DNA of 64,000 bases, taken from Marsupella aquatica. Taxonomy: Eukaryota > Marchantiophyta. Below are positions 34,921-46,479 of this stretch, piece by piece. Location of the stretch: positions 10,292,001-10,356,000 of the forward strand of contig OZ316895.1 in the NCBI GenBank assembly GCA_973895155.1. Reading direction: 5' to 3'. The notes below the pieces were generated by a model. It saw nothing but the letters and a program-made list of their open reading frames with translations. It searched no databases and was not told the DNA's origin. Position numbers and translations under genes: made by a program. Positions within the stretch are counted from its first letter, which is position 1. Each line of letters starts with the position of its first letter.

Positions 34921-37098
34921 ATGAGGTGTTGCTTACTAATTGCAGGAACAGGCAAAGCGAGTGTAGTCCGAGAGTTTTCGAGGAAGTTGTCAGACACCAC
35001 TGTGTTCACGAGGGAGCTGCATGATTGGCTGGAACACAAGTTGCTAAAGATTACCGAAGACTCTTCTCCGTTCCGACCACCATTTCATGTCGATGAATTG
35101 CGGCAGCTCGACTATGCCCTCGAAGGGGTTCTATGCCAGCAGTTGCTGCGGATGCCTTCTAATGTTTCAGGTCTGCCCCCCGTAGTTGGAGAGGCTGACA
35201 TGTACGTCGCTGTTGAAGATTTTATGCACGCGTGCGTCGAAGGCCTGTGGGACGCGTTCTGGGATACCGAGGATGATATGCCCTTTTTCGTGACTGGTCC
35301 TCGAGGGTCTGTTTCCAAGATACATTCCGTAGAGAAAGCCTCCCGAGGTCGATTCACCAATGTTCCGGGGGTTGCACTGATCGCTAAGAATGGTGCTGGT
35401 GGTTATGTGTTGTGGGATCACGTTGCACAATTTGTAGAGGTCAAGACTCAGGTAGCAGTCTCAGGCGATGCGGGGAAGGCTGTGTTTACCGTCGAAAGTC
35501 TGGGATCCGCACTATATCACGGTTTATTGATGTTGCTTGCACGAGCATCCTCTGATAGGAAGACTTCATCCCGGAGGCCTACGGACACAGCTTATGTGTT
35601 GATGCTCGATTCAAGGTATGGTGGTGTATTGAAGCTGAAGGGGGATGTTTCTAAACTGGCAATGAATCTGGATTCGGTTTACTCGAGTGCTGTGGACTGG
35701 GTGAGAAAGTATGCGGATATATCCTTGTCAGACGTGGACCCGGTGTGGAACAGGCTCGGAAATCCCATGTGGGGGGACGTAGGGGCTCTACAGGTACTTT
35801 TGGCCACGTACCTGTCTATGGAGCAGTTTAGGGGGGCTCCTAGGAGATCAATAGCTGAGATGGCATCTGAACACAATGCTAGAGTTCAGAGAAGAAAAGC
35901 AGAACGCCGGGTTCTGGAAGTGCAAGAAAATGGAAACGACTCCTCTCGTCGTCACCACTCTCATCGCCGGAGCCACAGGGGGGAGATTGCTGAAATCGAG
36001 GAAGAACAAGAAGCAGAAGATGAAGAGAGTGGGAAGGAATCTGAGCATTTGAGAGTTGAACCAGGAACAATTTTGTGGCTTGAAGATGCCCATTGGCAAC
36101 GAGGTTTTCAAATCCATGAGGATATCGGTGGGGAGCGAAGGTCTGTTTACGGTGCAACATCCTTGGATGATTTAACAAAGCCGCTCACCCTCTATGTTGG
36201 AGCACATCCCTCGCAGCTTGAACCCTCATGGGAGGACATGAGTATGTGGTACCAAGTCCAGCGACAGACGCGAATTTTAAATACCATGAAGCAGCGAGGT
36301 ATCATTAGCAAATACCTACCGCAAATAATTGCTTCAGGACGGCTTATGCACCCTGGTCCATGCGCAAAAAAGAGCCCAGGAGGACGCTGTGATCACCCTT
36401 GGTGTGGGACGCCTGTTCTTGTAACATCGCCAGTTGGCGAATCACTTGACAGGGTCGTTGAGCGAGAAGGCTTCTTTTCCTCAGAGGAAGCCTTACGCTG
36501 CTGTCATGACTGTTTGTCCGCTTTAAGGAGTTCCAACTCTGCTACAATTCAACATGGTGATATCAATCCAGAGCATATTATTCGTGTGAATGCTGCCGAT
36601 GGAGATTTCTACTACATGCTGGTAGACTGGGGTCGTGCTGTGTTAGAAGATAGGGACAGCCCCGCTCTTGCTCCCCGCTTCTCCTCCACATCTGCTCTAC
36701 AAGAGGGCAAGCTTTGTCCTGCTTCTGATGCCGAAAGCCTTGTCTATGTTCTGTATTATGTGTGTGGGGGTAAGACACCTGAGTTTGATACCATGGAAGC
36801 TGCTTTGCAATGGAGAGAGAGGATCTGGGCGAGGAGAGCTATTCAGCAGCTACTTGGAGAAGTCTCTGCGGTCTTGAAGGCTTTTGCAGACTATGTGGAC
36901 AGCCTGTGCGGGACCCCCTATGCTGTGGATTATGATATTTGGCTTCGGAGATTAAGCCGTGCACTTCATCAAGATGATCCCGGTAAAACGATTGAGTACC
37001 CTTCAACATCTCCGAGGATTGAATATGTCGCTGAGTCTTCAGAGACGTCAGGTGCTTCTGAAGTTGAGAAGCTGACTATTTCAGCAAGGCGTCCGTAG
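34921..37098 (+). CDS. Fungal-type (FunK1-like) protein kinase family protein
   Basis: A 725-codon uninterrupted frame. Residues 151-185 hold a 'FVEVKTQVAVSG' segment like the EVK region that precedes the kinase core in fungal FunK1 proteins. Residues about 320-377 form a charged low-complexity insert. The kinase C-lobe follows: 'QHGDINPEHIIRV' (about 544-556, catalytic HGD with Asn), 'LVDWGRA' (about 567-573, DWG in place of DFG) and 'SDAESLVYVLYYV' (about 602-614), matching the DDLES-YVL signature of that family. Such kinases are presumed to phosphorylate proteins; substrates are unknown. The glycine loop is not evident. The ATG at 34921 is followed at 34945 by CTAATTGCAG, a good splice acceptor with a branch-like CTAAT, so the true protein may begin in an upstream exon. 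Confidence 0.68.
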   Translation: MRCCLLIAGTGKASVVREFSRKLSDTTVFTRELHDWLEHKLLKITEDSSPFRPPFHVDELRQLDYALEGVLCQQLLRMPSNVSGLPPVVGEADMYVAVEDFMHACVEGLWDAFWDTEDDMPFFVTGPRGSVSKIHSVEKASRGRFTNVPGVALIAKNGAGGYVLWDHVAQFVEVKTQVAVSGDAGKAVFTVESLGSALYHGLLMLLARASSDRKTSSRRPTDTAYVLMLDSRYGGVLKLKGDVSKLAMNLDSVYSSAVDWVRKYADISLSDVDPVWNRLGNPMWGDVGALQVLLATYLSMEQFRGAPRRSIAEMASEHNARVQRRKAERRVLEVQENGNDSSRRHHSHRRSHRGEIAEIEEEQEAEDEESGKESEHLRVEPGTILWLEDAHWQRGFQIHEDIGGERRSVYGATSLDDLTKPLTLYVGAHPSQLEPSWEDMSMWYQVQRQTRILNTMKQRGIISKYLPQIIASGRLMHPGPCAKKSPGGRCDHPWCGTPVLVTSPVGESLDRVVEREGFFSSEEALRCCHDCLSALRSSNSATIQHGDINPEHIIRVNAADGDFYYMLVDWGRAVLEDRDSPALAPRFSSTSALQEGKLCPASDAESLVYVLYYVCGGKTPEFDTMEAALQWRERIWARRAIQQLLGEVSAVLKAFADYVDSLCGTPYAVDYDIWLRRLSRALHQDDPGKTIEYPSTSPRIEYVAESSETSGASEVEKLTISARRP

Positions 37099-37099
37099 A

Positions 37100-40000
37100 A
37101 ATCATTTATTGTTGAGATCTTTGAGAGTAAGTTATTGCTGAAGACCTGTGCACTGGTGAGATGATTTGGGCTTACTATTCATGGCCCATGTCACTACAGG
37201 ATCTTCTAGCAACAGGGGTGAAGCACTGCCGGGTGAAGGATGAAGATTTGGATGGAGGATTCAATCCAGTACTACTCGGCAGCTTGACGCATTGATTCTA
37301 CTCCTTGCAGTAGTGAGTACCCATGAGGAACTCTTTCTGGATCACTCACTTGCTTCTGAAAGAGCCGTCCGTCTGCGTGCGTCAGAGAGGGGATTTTTGT
37401 CGGGACTTGCGTTGCTAGACATTGCAAGCCTATAGAGATTTATTTTATTAAGTGGGGCATCCTCCTACAAGTCTGTGAGCTTTGATCAGTCATGTGTACC
37501 GTACCTTGAATATCTACTTTATACTGGCACGTTGTAAAGAGTGTGAGTGTAAGGACGACTGATGCAATCTACTCTTAGATTCCACCATCCTCACCTCAAT
37601 CGGTGTGATGGGGTCCTGATTAAAGCTTTCTTCGTCTCATCGAACTGGGAAAGCGTCGACATTTGCAGTTAAGGCAAGACACAGAGAAACAAGCAAGAGC
37701 TGTGACTCTTCAGATTTTCTTGCATCCTCCCAGCGCCTCGTCCTATGCGATACCAGATATTGTCTGGGTTGAGTTCAATTTTAAAATTTCACTTTTTGAG
37801 TTGGTGCTGAAGCTCTGGATCGTCACAATATGCGACAAAAATAAGATGGAGTGTGCGAACAAAGCCGCGTTTTTTCTGCAACTGGCTATCACGGCCTCCA
37901 CAGCGTAGAAGATCCCAGTATGTCCCAGTGAGCCATAATATGACATAATGTGGTTTCATGGATGGTTGTCATCAAATGCGTTTGTATATTTTGAATCTGT
38001 CCATCTATGTACAGAGTTAAGATGACGTTCAATGGGACTGAGGCCTTGCCACTCGATTGCGGGAGCTGGTGGACACTCAAATTGAAGGGCCTGCAAGCGG
38101 TAGGTTTCAGAATCCATCCCGTGTATTGGATGCTACGATAGTAGAATTGGCCGGCCGCTCCCGTCTTGGTTCTGACCACCCAAGGTGTAGGGGTCCCACA
38201 AGGGATGCTATGACAGACTTCGTAATAAAAGCAATTTGCTTCCTCTCCCCTCAGTGCGCATGCTTCAAAAGGCTGGCAAGCTTTGACAGACCCCGGGATG
38301 ATTACCTTCTTCATTTCTTCTATGTTATAGTAAGGTTAGATGCACGTGATCGGGGCATCAGTCACAAAATCTAATATGGTCTTCCCTGTTCTGTGGGCAA
38401 TTCTGTTGATAGACACGAGTCAATACAGCGTCTGAGTTGGAGACGTTTTCCACTCGTCTGGATTGAAAACTTCCTACAAGAATTTGGCTCTGTCGCTAGT
38501 GGTATGCTCCCTGTCTGGAAATTTTATTCATTGGCCCATCCCTTACTCTCATCGGTTTCTTCATTGGACATCCAATGGAGATCACTGTGTTTGTGTACAC
38601 GTGTACAGCAGGTCATGTCTGATCTGATTGATCTACTGTGAGAAGTCATTGTTGGTCCTAGGGCCATTTAGTCGGGGGTCACTTCAAAATCACTTTTATC
38701 ATTCTCTTTTGTGTAGCCCTTGGTTCCGTCACTCTTTTGTCCCTGTCCATCAGGGTCGTCGGGCTCTGGAGTGAAGGCTAACATGCATGCTGCAAAGTAG
38801 TCTCCATGTTTTAGGCGTTGTGCTTTAGTGAGCTGATGACAGCGGCCAGTGAGCGTTATGCTTCTTGGTCACGTCCATCTGGATTGTGGGATGTATGGCT
38901 TACAGCCCCACAAAGAAGTTATGCCAGCATATGTACCTTGAATTGTGTGCAGTACAGCACCACTAAGATGTCCCTCCCAAAACTTGGAAGCCGTGGTCGG
39001 ATTATCATTTCCCTGTTTTTCTATCAAAAAGGATTTAGCAGCGGTGGGGAGATGGAATGCGACCCAACGTATTTTGCTGCCTTGTTGTCATACGAGCTAT
39101 ATCTCTGATGATGTCATGCAGAGATGGTTTGCTGGAAGTACATTTGCAAATTGTTGAATTTTCCTGTACTAACGACTGAGTGATCTTTGATAACAGGCTT
39201 TTCATTACATGGACGGTGATGGGTTGAAATGTCTTCGAGCATTGGAAGAACCTCCGGGGTCAAAGTTGTTAATGTGAAGTTGTTAATGAGCCTGACAGGC
39301 TCATGTGCATCTTAGTTGGTGCATCACAAAGCTTTCGTGATTGGTCTTTCCGAGTCGTGTCTCGGTTGCGTAGTCTTTACTTTGGCCGGTAATGGATTGT
39401 AGACCCATTTTCGTCCATGTCGGTCTACTGTAGGTGAAAGCGATAGTTGTACAGATCACATTGAAGTGTATGGCCATTGATGAATTCCAACTTTAGCAGG
39501 CAGGTGTACTTCTGTTCATGTATTGGTCCGTAGGCCATTTTGTAATGTATTGTCTCCCGGACATCATTTTCAGTTTGTGCACTTTGTTGAATAAGTGGCT
39601 CTGGCTGTCTCGCCGAAATGTAGGGAAATGTAGGGACTGGGATGTTTTCTCGTATGTAGATGTAAATCTGCAACCTTGAAAACAGTGGGTTGATACCTGC
39701 TTGTAGTGGACGTTGGCTTGAAGCTCTGCGGTGATCAGATTTCAGCGTCATAAATGCAGAGGCACTGGTTTACAGTCGTTTTTTGCCTGACGTGGATAGT
39801 TTATTAACCAACAACTAGCTTACAGTCTTACAGAGCTTTTGATCACTTCATAGTTGCTCGAATGACGACATACTCAATTAATTTATTCAGGACTCTCGTG
39901 ATTGCAAGTGATGCAGGATTTTCCCAAGCAAGAAGAACGCTTGCCACCTTTGCGTGTCGTGCGGGAATAACATCTGGTGGATAAGATATCCCATGGTGAC

Positions 40001-40720
40001 AGTCATCATTGTATGAAATGCGTGAGGTCATCATAACCAGTAACTATGAATATCAATGTGCGCTGCTGACTGTTCGAATCATCGCTCACCCGATCTGTGG
40101 CTTTCATCACAAGGACTCCGTGCACTACGTGTTATGAAGGGCAGCCTAAAGTTCTGACCGAAGTGACGTCGTTGGAAACCTTAAATGCACAAGGATTTAT
40201 ACAAGTCAATGTGGCTGTTGGGAACGCCTCGTTGGGATAACACTCGCAGAGCTAGAAGCTGTATCCTCTCTTTCCACTCGCTGTTTTAGCAGGTGAAGCT
40301 CGGAGAGTAATATGCTTGTGGAGGAGCAGGGATTCCCAGCCCCAAGCAGTCTCGTTGAACCAGGGGAGGCAATGAACGTTCCGACACGCGCCGGACATTT
40401 GTTGCTATTGTGGTGAGTCACATAAGAAAATCATATCCTAACTGAGTCTACTCTAGGCCTCTAGGATGCCTTCCTCCCCAGTGAAGTCCGTTGGGGCCTC
40501 TTCAAACCCCGCGCCTTCAGATAAGTTCCATGGAAAGTCTCCCACATATCCCGTTTCACACAGGCGCACACAATTTTGCAATTCATCTACAGGACAACGG
40601 TAGCCATGCCAGAATTCACCCTCGTTAGGGAAGAATCCGCTCCGTTAATTCGGGGACAAAGTGTGCATGGGCCCGTGTCAGAAACGTTCAATCTTCTGAT
40701 CAGGGGGGTCTTGGCTTCGT
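37100..40720. other. Gene-poor stretch downstream of the kinase gene
   Basis: It should contain the kinase 3' UTR. Frames such as 38057-38374 (+) and 37889-38314 (-) are antisense to each other and unrecognised. No repeat family or RNA gene was noticed. Confidence 0.45.
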
Positions 40721-40727
40721 CCCGTTA

Positions 40728-41222
40728 CACTTTGGATTCCAGAAATCATATTTTAGGTTTTTGTGTTGGAGGTACTTCCGGAACATAATTGGTCATACTT
40801 TCCTCTGGTGGGTCCGTCTGCCCCGTGTGCATACTTGTGGTGGAGGTAGGCTCATCGCCGCTAAGTTGTCGCGTGTACGAACAAAACCAATCTCGACCGA
40901 GGACCTTTGCCTAGGGTACAAAACCCGACAGGAATCTCTCTCAACCTTATGCGCTGACTGAATGCTGTCAATGAAGCGTGTACCGGCAAGCGAACACTAC
41001 TTTGGATTCCAGAAATCATCATTCTTTATGTTTTCGTGTTACACGAACATACATTCCTCGACGGGTCATTCTGCCCCGTGTGCACTCTTCTGGTCCCCGA
41101 AGCTGTCGTCGTGTACGAAGAAACCATTCTCGACCGAGGACCTGCTCCTAGGATAGAAAACCCGACAGAATTCTCACTCGAGTTTCAACAATATGCGCTG
41201 ACTGTGGCTGTCACTGAACGGT
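40728..41222. repeat. Diverged tandem duplication, about 250 bp x 2
   Basis: Both units contain CACTTTGGATTCCAGAAATCAT-like, TCTGCCCCGTGTGCA, TCTCGACCGAGGACCT and AAAACCCGACAG blocks in the same order. Unit 1 covers roughly 40728-40980 and unit 2 roughly 40996-41222. In one + frame both units encode related peptides ('STEDLCLGYKTRQ' and 'STEDLLLG'), with stops between them. Confidence 0.85.
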
Positions 41223-41530
41223 GGAGCTGCGAGCCAACAAACGCCAGTCCGGGATTTGTCTGCTCCAATTACGGAATGAGCTCCCGCGCAGCAGGGCTGA
41301 CAAATTTAGGCTTCATCAGTTCATCCGGATTCGCCGCTGTCGATGTGCAGTGACGGATGACCGACTTGACAGAACTGATCTGCGAGGGACGAGACGCGAC
41401 GCGACTTAAATAATAATCAAGACCAGACTGCGGAGTGCCAAGGTGATCAGGAAACTGATGAGAAAGCAGCACGACGCAAGATCACATTTTTATAATTCCT
41501 CTACTGTCCCTGCGCGCACCAGGGTGATCT

Positions 41531-41619
41531 TCAATGATTTATATAAATTCGGCACACATCCTCAGTTATTTTCTGAAGATGTGTTATGTATCATTGAGGG
41601 GTCGTTCTGAATCAGAACT
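41531..41619. other. Nested inverted repeats (hairpin-forming)
   Basis: TCAATGAT at 41531 pairs with ATCATTGA ending at 41597. Inside lies CACATCCTCAG (41555-41565) against CTGAAGATGTG (41573-41583) with one mismatch and a 7-nt loop. Immediately after is GTTCTGA-A-TCAGAAC (41604-41618). No gene was recognised around it. Confidence 0.7.
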
Positions 41620-41639
41620 GAAGATGACTTACGTTTTAC

Positions 41640-42095
41640 AACCTCCCCACCTCCCCACCTCCCAGCCTCTAATAGGAGAGTATATCGTGTTTCACCCTCT
41701 GTTTTAGACTGAAGCGCTGGCTGCAGGAAAGTAAAAGCACAAACCTCTCCCTAGTTATTGTGTGAACATGTTTTTGCTACCAAGATTGAAAGGTAAAACG
41801 AAGCTCTACAAGTATTCGGGACTACACGTTCAAAGAAGTATGCCAGCTAAGATAGACCAATGAGGAAACACTCATGAAGCTTCAGCAGCGCGGATCTCTC
41901 AATCCTCTCACCATTGGATCCAACATAGTGATTTTGTGCAATTACATTTGAACCGACACCTGCCATCTTGGTTGCCCGGAACACCCTGGGCTGGCTCTTC
42001 ACATCTCGAGAGCTTAGCGGGAGCTGCATGGGCAGTGTACCTCATCACTAACTTGGTCTAGCTCACCATTTGAGCACTAGTCACTTTTATTAGTT
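41640..42095. other. Non-coding spacer
   Basis: Contains a CTCCCCAC triplet repeat at 41643-41665 and otherwise no recognised feature before the MITE-like element. Confidence 0.45.
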
Positions 42096-42100
42096 CATTA

Positions 42101-42584
42101 GGGCATCTCAAAGCTGGGTCTATATATCCCATAACTCTGGTTATGGGACCCAATTATAAAATTTTAAAAATGAAGGGAAGTACCATTGACCCCAATTATA
42201 GAATTTTAAAAATGAAGGGAAGTACCATTGACCCCAATTATAGAATTTTGAAAATGGACCCGCCCCATAAGGTAAGACTTACGGCCTTACCGGTCTCATA
42301 GCCTATATACTTTCTACCTTCATTGTTGATCAGTCTCCACCTTAAATGCCAGCAGCCATCACCACGACAGGCTCAAAGTCCACCATGTGCTTCAGTTGTG
42401 ACTTTCTGGAGTTCTGAAGTCCTGGATTTCCAGATTTGTGCCTAAAATTTTGGGTTAAATGTTGAGCCCATGCCCTTTCCTAACTACAGCTGAAGATTGA
42501 CTCCCATAATTTTTATGGGAATTCCCTTTAACATTGGATTTATGGGAAGGACTTCTCTTGGTAAGGTCAGGCTTTGAGACACCC
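42101..42584. mobile_element. MITE-like element, copy 2 (best preserved)
   Basis: A 484-bp element bounded by TA on both sides (42099-42100, 42585-42586). Its ends are inverted repeats of about 20 bp: GGGCATCTCAAAGCTGGGTC at the left, and a right end whose complement begins GGGTGTCTCAAAGCCTGACC. It contains a perfect 8-bp-arm hairpin CCCATAAC-TCTG-GTTATGGG (42128-42147) and an internal 43-bp tandem array (42149-42256). The TA flanks and short non-coding body fit a Tc1/mariner-type MITE, although a PIF/Harbinger-type origin is possible. No coding capacity. Confidence 0.78.
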
Positions 42585-42589
42585 TATTG

Positions 42590-43590
42590 AAGTAGAAAAG
42601 GGTGTCGCCTGCCAGTTTGGATGCCTAAGGTCTAAAGCCCCATAGCTGTCCTACGTGCAGAACAGTCAAAGGATAGTAAAGTGCAGTTTTGAAACCACAC
42701 CTCACATGCAAGTACCATCCATTCACATAGAGTATCTCTATCTTTTGGCTGCACCTTGCACCTTGAAAGATGATGAAGTGTTGTTGTGTGAGCTTACTAA
42801 ACGAATGATCCCAAGGAAATGAGAAGGAAGTATGACAATCTGAAATATCTTGATACAATGATATTAATGCCCCCGTTTAATTTTGAAAGATCTTGACATT
42901 TTGTTCCTGAAGACACAGTGCTGGCCAGAGCCTTTTGAATTAGCTCTGTTTGGTGGGTGAGCAAGTTTCACATTTATAAGAAACAATTTGTGGAGTCATT
43001 GTGAATAAGGTATGCAGGTTGAAAGGCAAGTTCCAGAGTACATTTGTCCAGCCTTATGGCACAAAGTTATGGATCACAAAATTGGTAATCCAGAACTTCT
43101 TCTGTCCGTAACCTCAACGTAGTAGTTACGGTCCATGAATGTTGAGGCTCGAGACCCCCTATTCAGAGTCAAACGGTCCATGAAACCTGGCTTTGTAGTG
43201 TGTGGACTAGGCCAGGAGATGGTGAGGAGTGTCACAGTTCCCTCTCTTGGACTATGGGGCACTTCTTGACAAAGCACAACAAGCTTGTAAAGCGTGATTG
43301 TTGATTGTTAGTGGTAGTATAAAAGTCATCGTATTAGCAGAATCATAATGGCAGGATCCTTGAATGTGGGAGTCTACTCACCTGTTTCTAGTACCTTTTA
43401 GCCAAGGCCACTACTTTGAAATACTCGCCCCAACCAGAATTCGAAGAAAGGGGCGCTTAAATCCTAGCCACTTTGCATTGCTGGAAATTTTGAATGGGAG
43501 TTTCAAGGTCTGGCGTTCCTCTACAATTTGGATTAAAGAGTGTTGTGTGCGAAGCCACACAAGATATGACTCCTTATATCCCAATAGTGC
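42590..43590. other. Non-coding stretch between MITE copies
   Basis: Short antisense frames at 42625-42858 and 43074-43277 (-) and 43364-43648 (+) carry no recognised motif. Confidence 0.45.
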
Positions 43591-43594
43591 CCCT

Positions 43595-44035
43595 CGAGGT
43601 TATATAATATATCAATTTTCTTTCCTTCTCAGACAGCTCTCACTCTAAATGCAACAGCCATCATCGCCTCAAGCCCAAAGCCCAAATGTTTTCAAGAATA
43701 CCTTTTTGGATTTCTGAATGTCTGGCCTGATGCCTAAAATTATGGGAAAGTTGTTTAAGCTTATTGTTTAAAAGTTGAGACCGTGCACTTTCTTCATTGT
43801 AGCCGAGCATTGGCTCTCACAACTTTTATGGGACTTCCATAATTCTTGAGTTTTGAGATCCCATAATGAAGACCTGCGAAGGCAAGAGTGTACCTGGGGG
43901 ATGCAAACATGGGCTCCCACAACTTTATGGGACTTCCCATAAGTCTTCTGAGTTGTAACGCTATACTGGTATGACTGAGTTTTGAGACCCCTTAGTGAAG
44001 ACCTCTCAAGGCAAGAAGAGTGTACCTGGAGAGAA
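43595..44035. mobile_element. MITE-like element, copy 3, decayed and partly duplicated
   Basis: Shared blocks with copies 1 and 2 include CAACAGCCATCATCGCC, GGATTTCTGAATG, TGCCTAAAATTATGGGAAAG and CTTTTATGGGACTTCC followed by GAGTTTTGAGAYCCC. The 3' part (about 43811-43905) is repeated at about 43911-44030, each copy ending in AAGGCAAG and GAGTGTACCTGG. The left terminus is not recognisable. Confidence 0.65.
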
Positions 44036-44434
44036 TGCATTGTGAATAGAATTGCAGAATTGGGAGTCACATGGGACAGCAGTCATGTAGCATGACCTGC
44101 TTAGACCTCTCGTCCCATATTTTCAATCTTCATACTCTTTTGATAATTACAAATTGTAATTTCATCACTTTAAACTCCACAACCTCTTAATTTTGCAAGT
44201 CTGATAACTTTTCTGCTTCATTATGTACACTTAGTCTTCAAGGATACAGGGCCTGAAATGACAATACGTGGCAATGCAACTGACAACATTCCTAGTGGAA
44301 ACAAGATGGCTTGTAGTTAAAAGGCAGATACCTCTAAAGTCCCTGACTACTTTACTTCCTGCAACTCTATCATCAGTAGGTAGAGGCGTTCAAAACGTTT
44401 CCCGCACTATTTGCCACAATGTTCGTCAGAACTT

Positions 44435-44728
44435 AAAGAGGCTTGTGTCATGAAAGAACTATCAGGAGGCCAAATCCTGCCCGTCCAGGTGCTTAGAAAT
44501 GGAGGAATCTGGAAAGGTAACATAATTGTAGACATCTGTCTGTACTATTGATATTGAGATGTTCCCAACATAGTTGTTACATAGAAGGCTTATGTCATGA
44601 AGGAAGTATCAGAGGCCAAATCCTGCCCATCCAGATGCTTATATTTGGAGGAACCGGAAGAGGCAACATAATTGTCTACATCTGTCTGTATTGTGTATAT
44701 TGAGATGCTCCCAACACAGACGCTACAA
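44435..44728. repeat. Tandem duplication, about 147 bp x 2
   Basis: Units 44435-44582 and 44583-44728 share GAGGCCAAATCCTGCCC, CAACATAATTGT, ACATCTGTCTGTA and GATATTGAGATG-type blocks in order, with scattered substitutions. Confidence 0.88.
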
Positions 44729-44926
44729 AGAAATATTCAGTAACATCTAGAAACATAATCGTATACACTGTCATCCTATGTTTCTCATTTCGACGACCTT
44801 CAGCCATTCCAACTAAACAATTCTCCCACATTCCTGTTCTCTTGCATTCTTTCTCTTATGATATATAACACATCAAATACAAACAAAGATATTCACAGTT
44901 GAGGAACACCACCCCTGATATGACAT

Positions 44927-46479
44927 CTAATTTGCTAGTGTAAATTCCACACAGTTCCCATCGGGATCACGGGCGAACAGGGCTGGCCGTCCAGACGAGC
45001 TTTGCGAATAGGGGATTCCTGTATGGATTGCCACAAAATGGTAAGGTTTGCATGGATGACGGAAAACTGACATTCCCACCACTGCAGAAATGTAAAACGA
45101 TGAATTCCTCAGCCATGATATCACAAATTCATCACAACTTGCAAACAAGCCTCACCTGCTTTCTCCAAAACAACTTTCAGACCGTCCAAACTTTTCAGGG
45201 CTACACAGGTATGTCGATCACGGCCGCCATAGGCAGGACGGCCAGTCAGAGGGTCTGGATTCGGTAGTTCCATCACATGGATCATTTCTGCTCCAACCCA
45301 GAACCAAGCTCCCCTATACGGCAGTGTATCATTAGGTCGATCCGGGTTGATCTTTAAACCTAAGCACAACACAAGCATTTTAAAGTCTCAAATCAGTTAT
45401 TATCATCTGATTGGTAAGCACATTTGCAGTCCTAGTACGGGGCAAAGAGTTTCACTACTTTGTAGGGCAGCAGCACACCCGCATGCTTCGGTGCCTTCAT
45501 ACAAGTAAAGTACCCACAATAGAGGCATCTCTTCCACATACAGCTGCAAGTTGAAGAGAGTAGACTAATGTTTCAAGGAGAAACTGAACACCAAGGTGCC
45601 TACGTGACTGCTACGTTCCATCCCCATACAGCTTGAATCCCACCGAAGAGTGAAATATAGAATCCGTTGGTTATCATCCAATACAAACAGCAGGAGAACG
45701 CTATCTATACTCAAGACTTGCTTCGCCCTTGGAAAATCAGAAACCTCTATGCACATTATCAGTTGCATTGCAAGTATAAAAATATATTCTCCTTGAAAAT
45801 GCCGAAGTTGTCGTAGTGCATTACAGGGAGATACGATATGGTTGGAATACTTCAGGACGCTGGAAAAAATTGTACGTTAATTCACCCGTCCAAAATATTG
45901 TCCAATCCCATTCAGACAACGGTATCATACCTAGAACTCCTTGGTAGAATTCGAGAGACCGCTCCAAATTTTCACATATCACCCCTACATGATGCACACC
46001 TGTGAAGTCAAGACCTACAAAAAGTGGATTGTCAGTTTAATCTCCAAGGGCCTCGCAAAGCTTAAAAAAAGAGTCCACCTGCAATGCGAATATTTTGACA
46101 TTTAGCAAAGGTGTCCAGACTTAGCACCCACCAATAACATGAAGATTCATTAAGGTTACTGGAGCGGTGAATGTCAAAGGAGCTAGTTTTATCTGTGACC
46201 AATATCCGGCATGTTTACGAGATACAAAATGATCCCAGGTTAAACTTCTGTAGATTTCAGACATCAGGATGCAACAAGTTTGCATACAACAACTCATGTG
46301 AAGAGAAAGAACCGAAAAGCTGATTTACTTGGGCTAGTAGGCACTTGCGTCTGTGGAGTGACAATTCCGCTCTGCTCCTGAACAGGAGAGACAGCACGTG
46401 GACTCAATCGCTGTAGCTTGATGTTGGAGAATCGGTTGACATTCTGGCTCGATAAGAACTTGCTTGATGCAGCTCCTTT
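44927..46479 (-). CDS. Glyoxalase I / VOC superfamily protein, plastid-type family
   Basis: Exons in transcription order: 46479-46329, 46014-45931, 45359-45156, 45018-44927 (stop). Splice sites are GT-AG and phases agree (1/2 at each of the last three junctions). The protein core is a single VOC domain: 'GVHHVGVICENLERSLEFYQ' (first beta strand with the metal-ligand His), 'YRGAWFWVGAEMIHVMELPN', 'GGRDRHTCVALK' and 'SGRPALFARDPDGNCVEFTL' (final strand with Glu). This pattern matches the plant lactoylglutathione lyase-like family typified by Arabidopsis At5g57040. True glyoxalase I activity is not assured; VOC members also isomerise or open other small molecules. The first listed exon is Ser-rich and may be the tail of a transit peptide. 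Its acceptor at 46479 shows that at least one more 5' exon exists, perhaps near 46750-46840. Confidence 0.92.
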
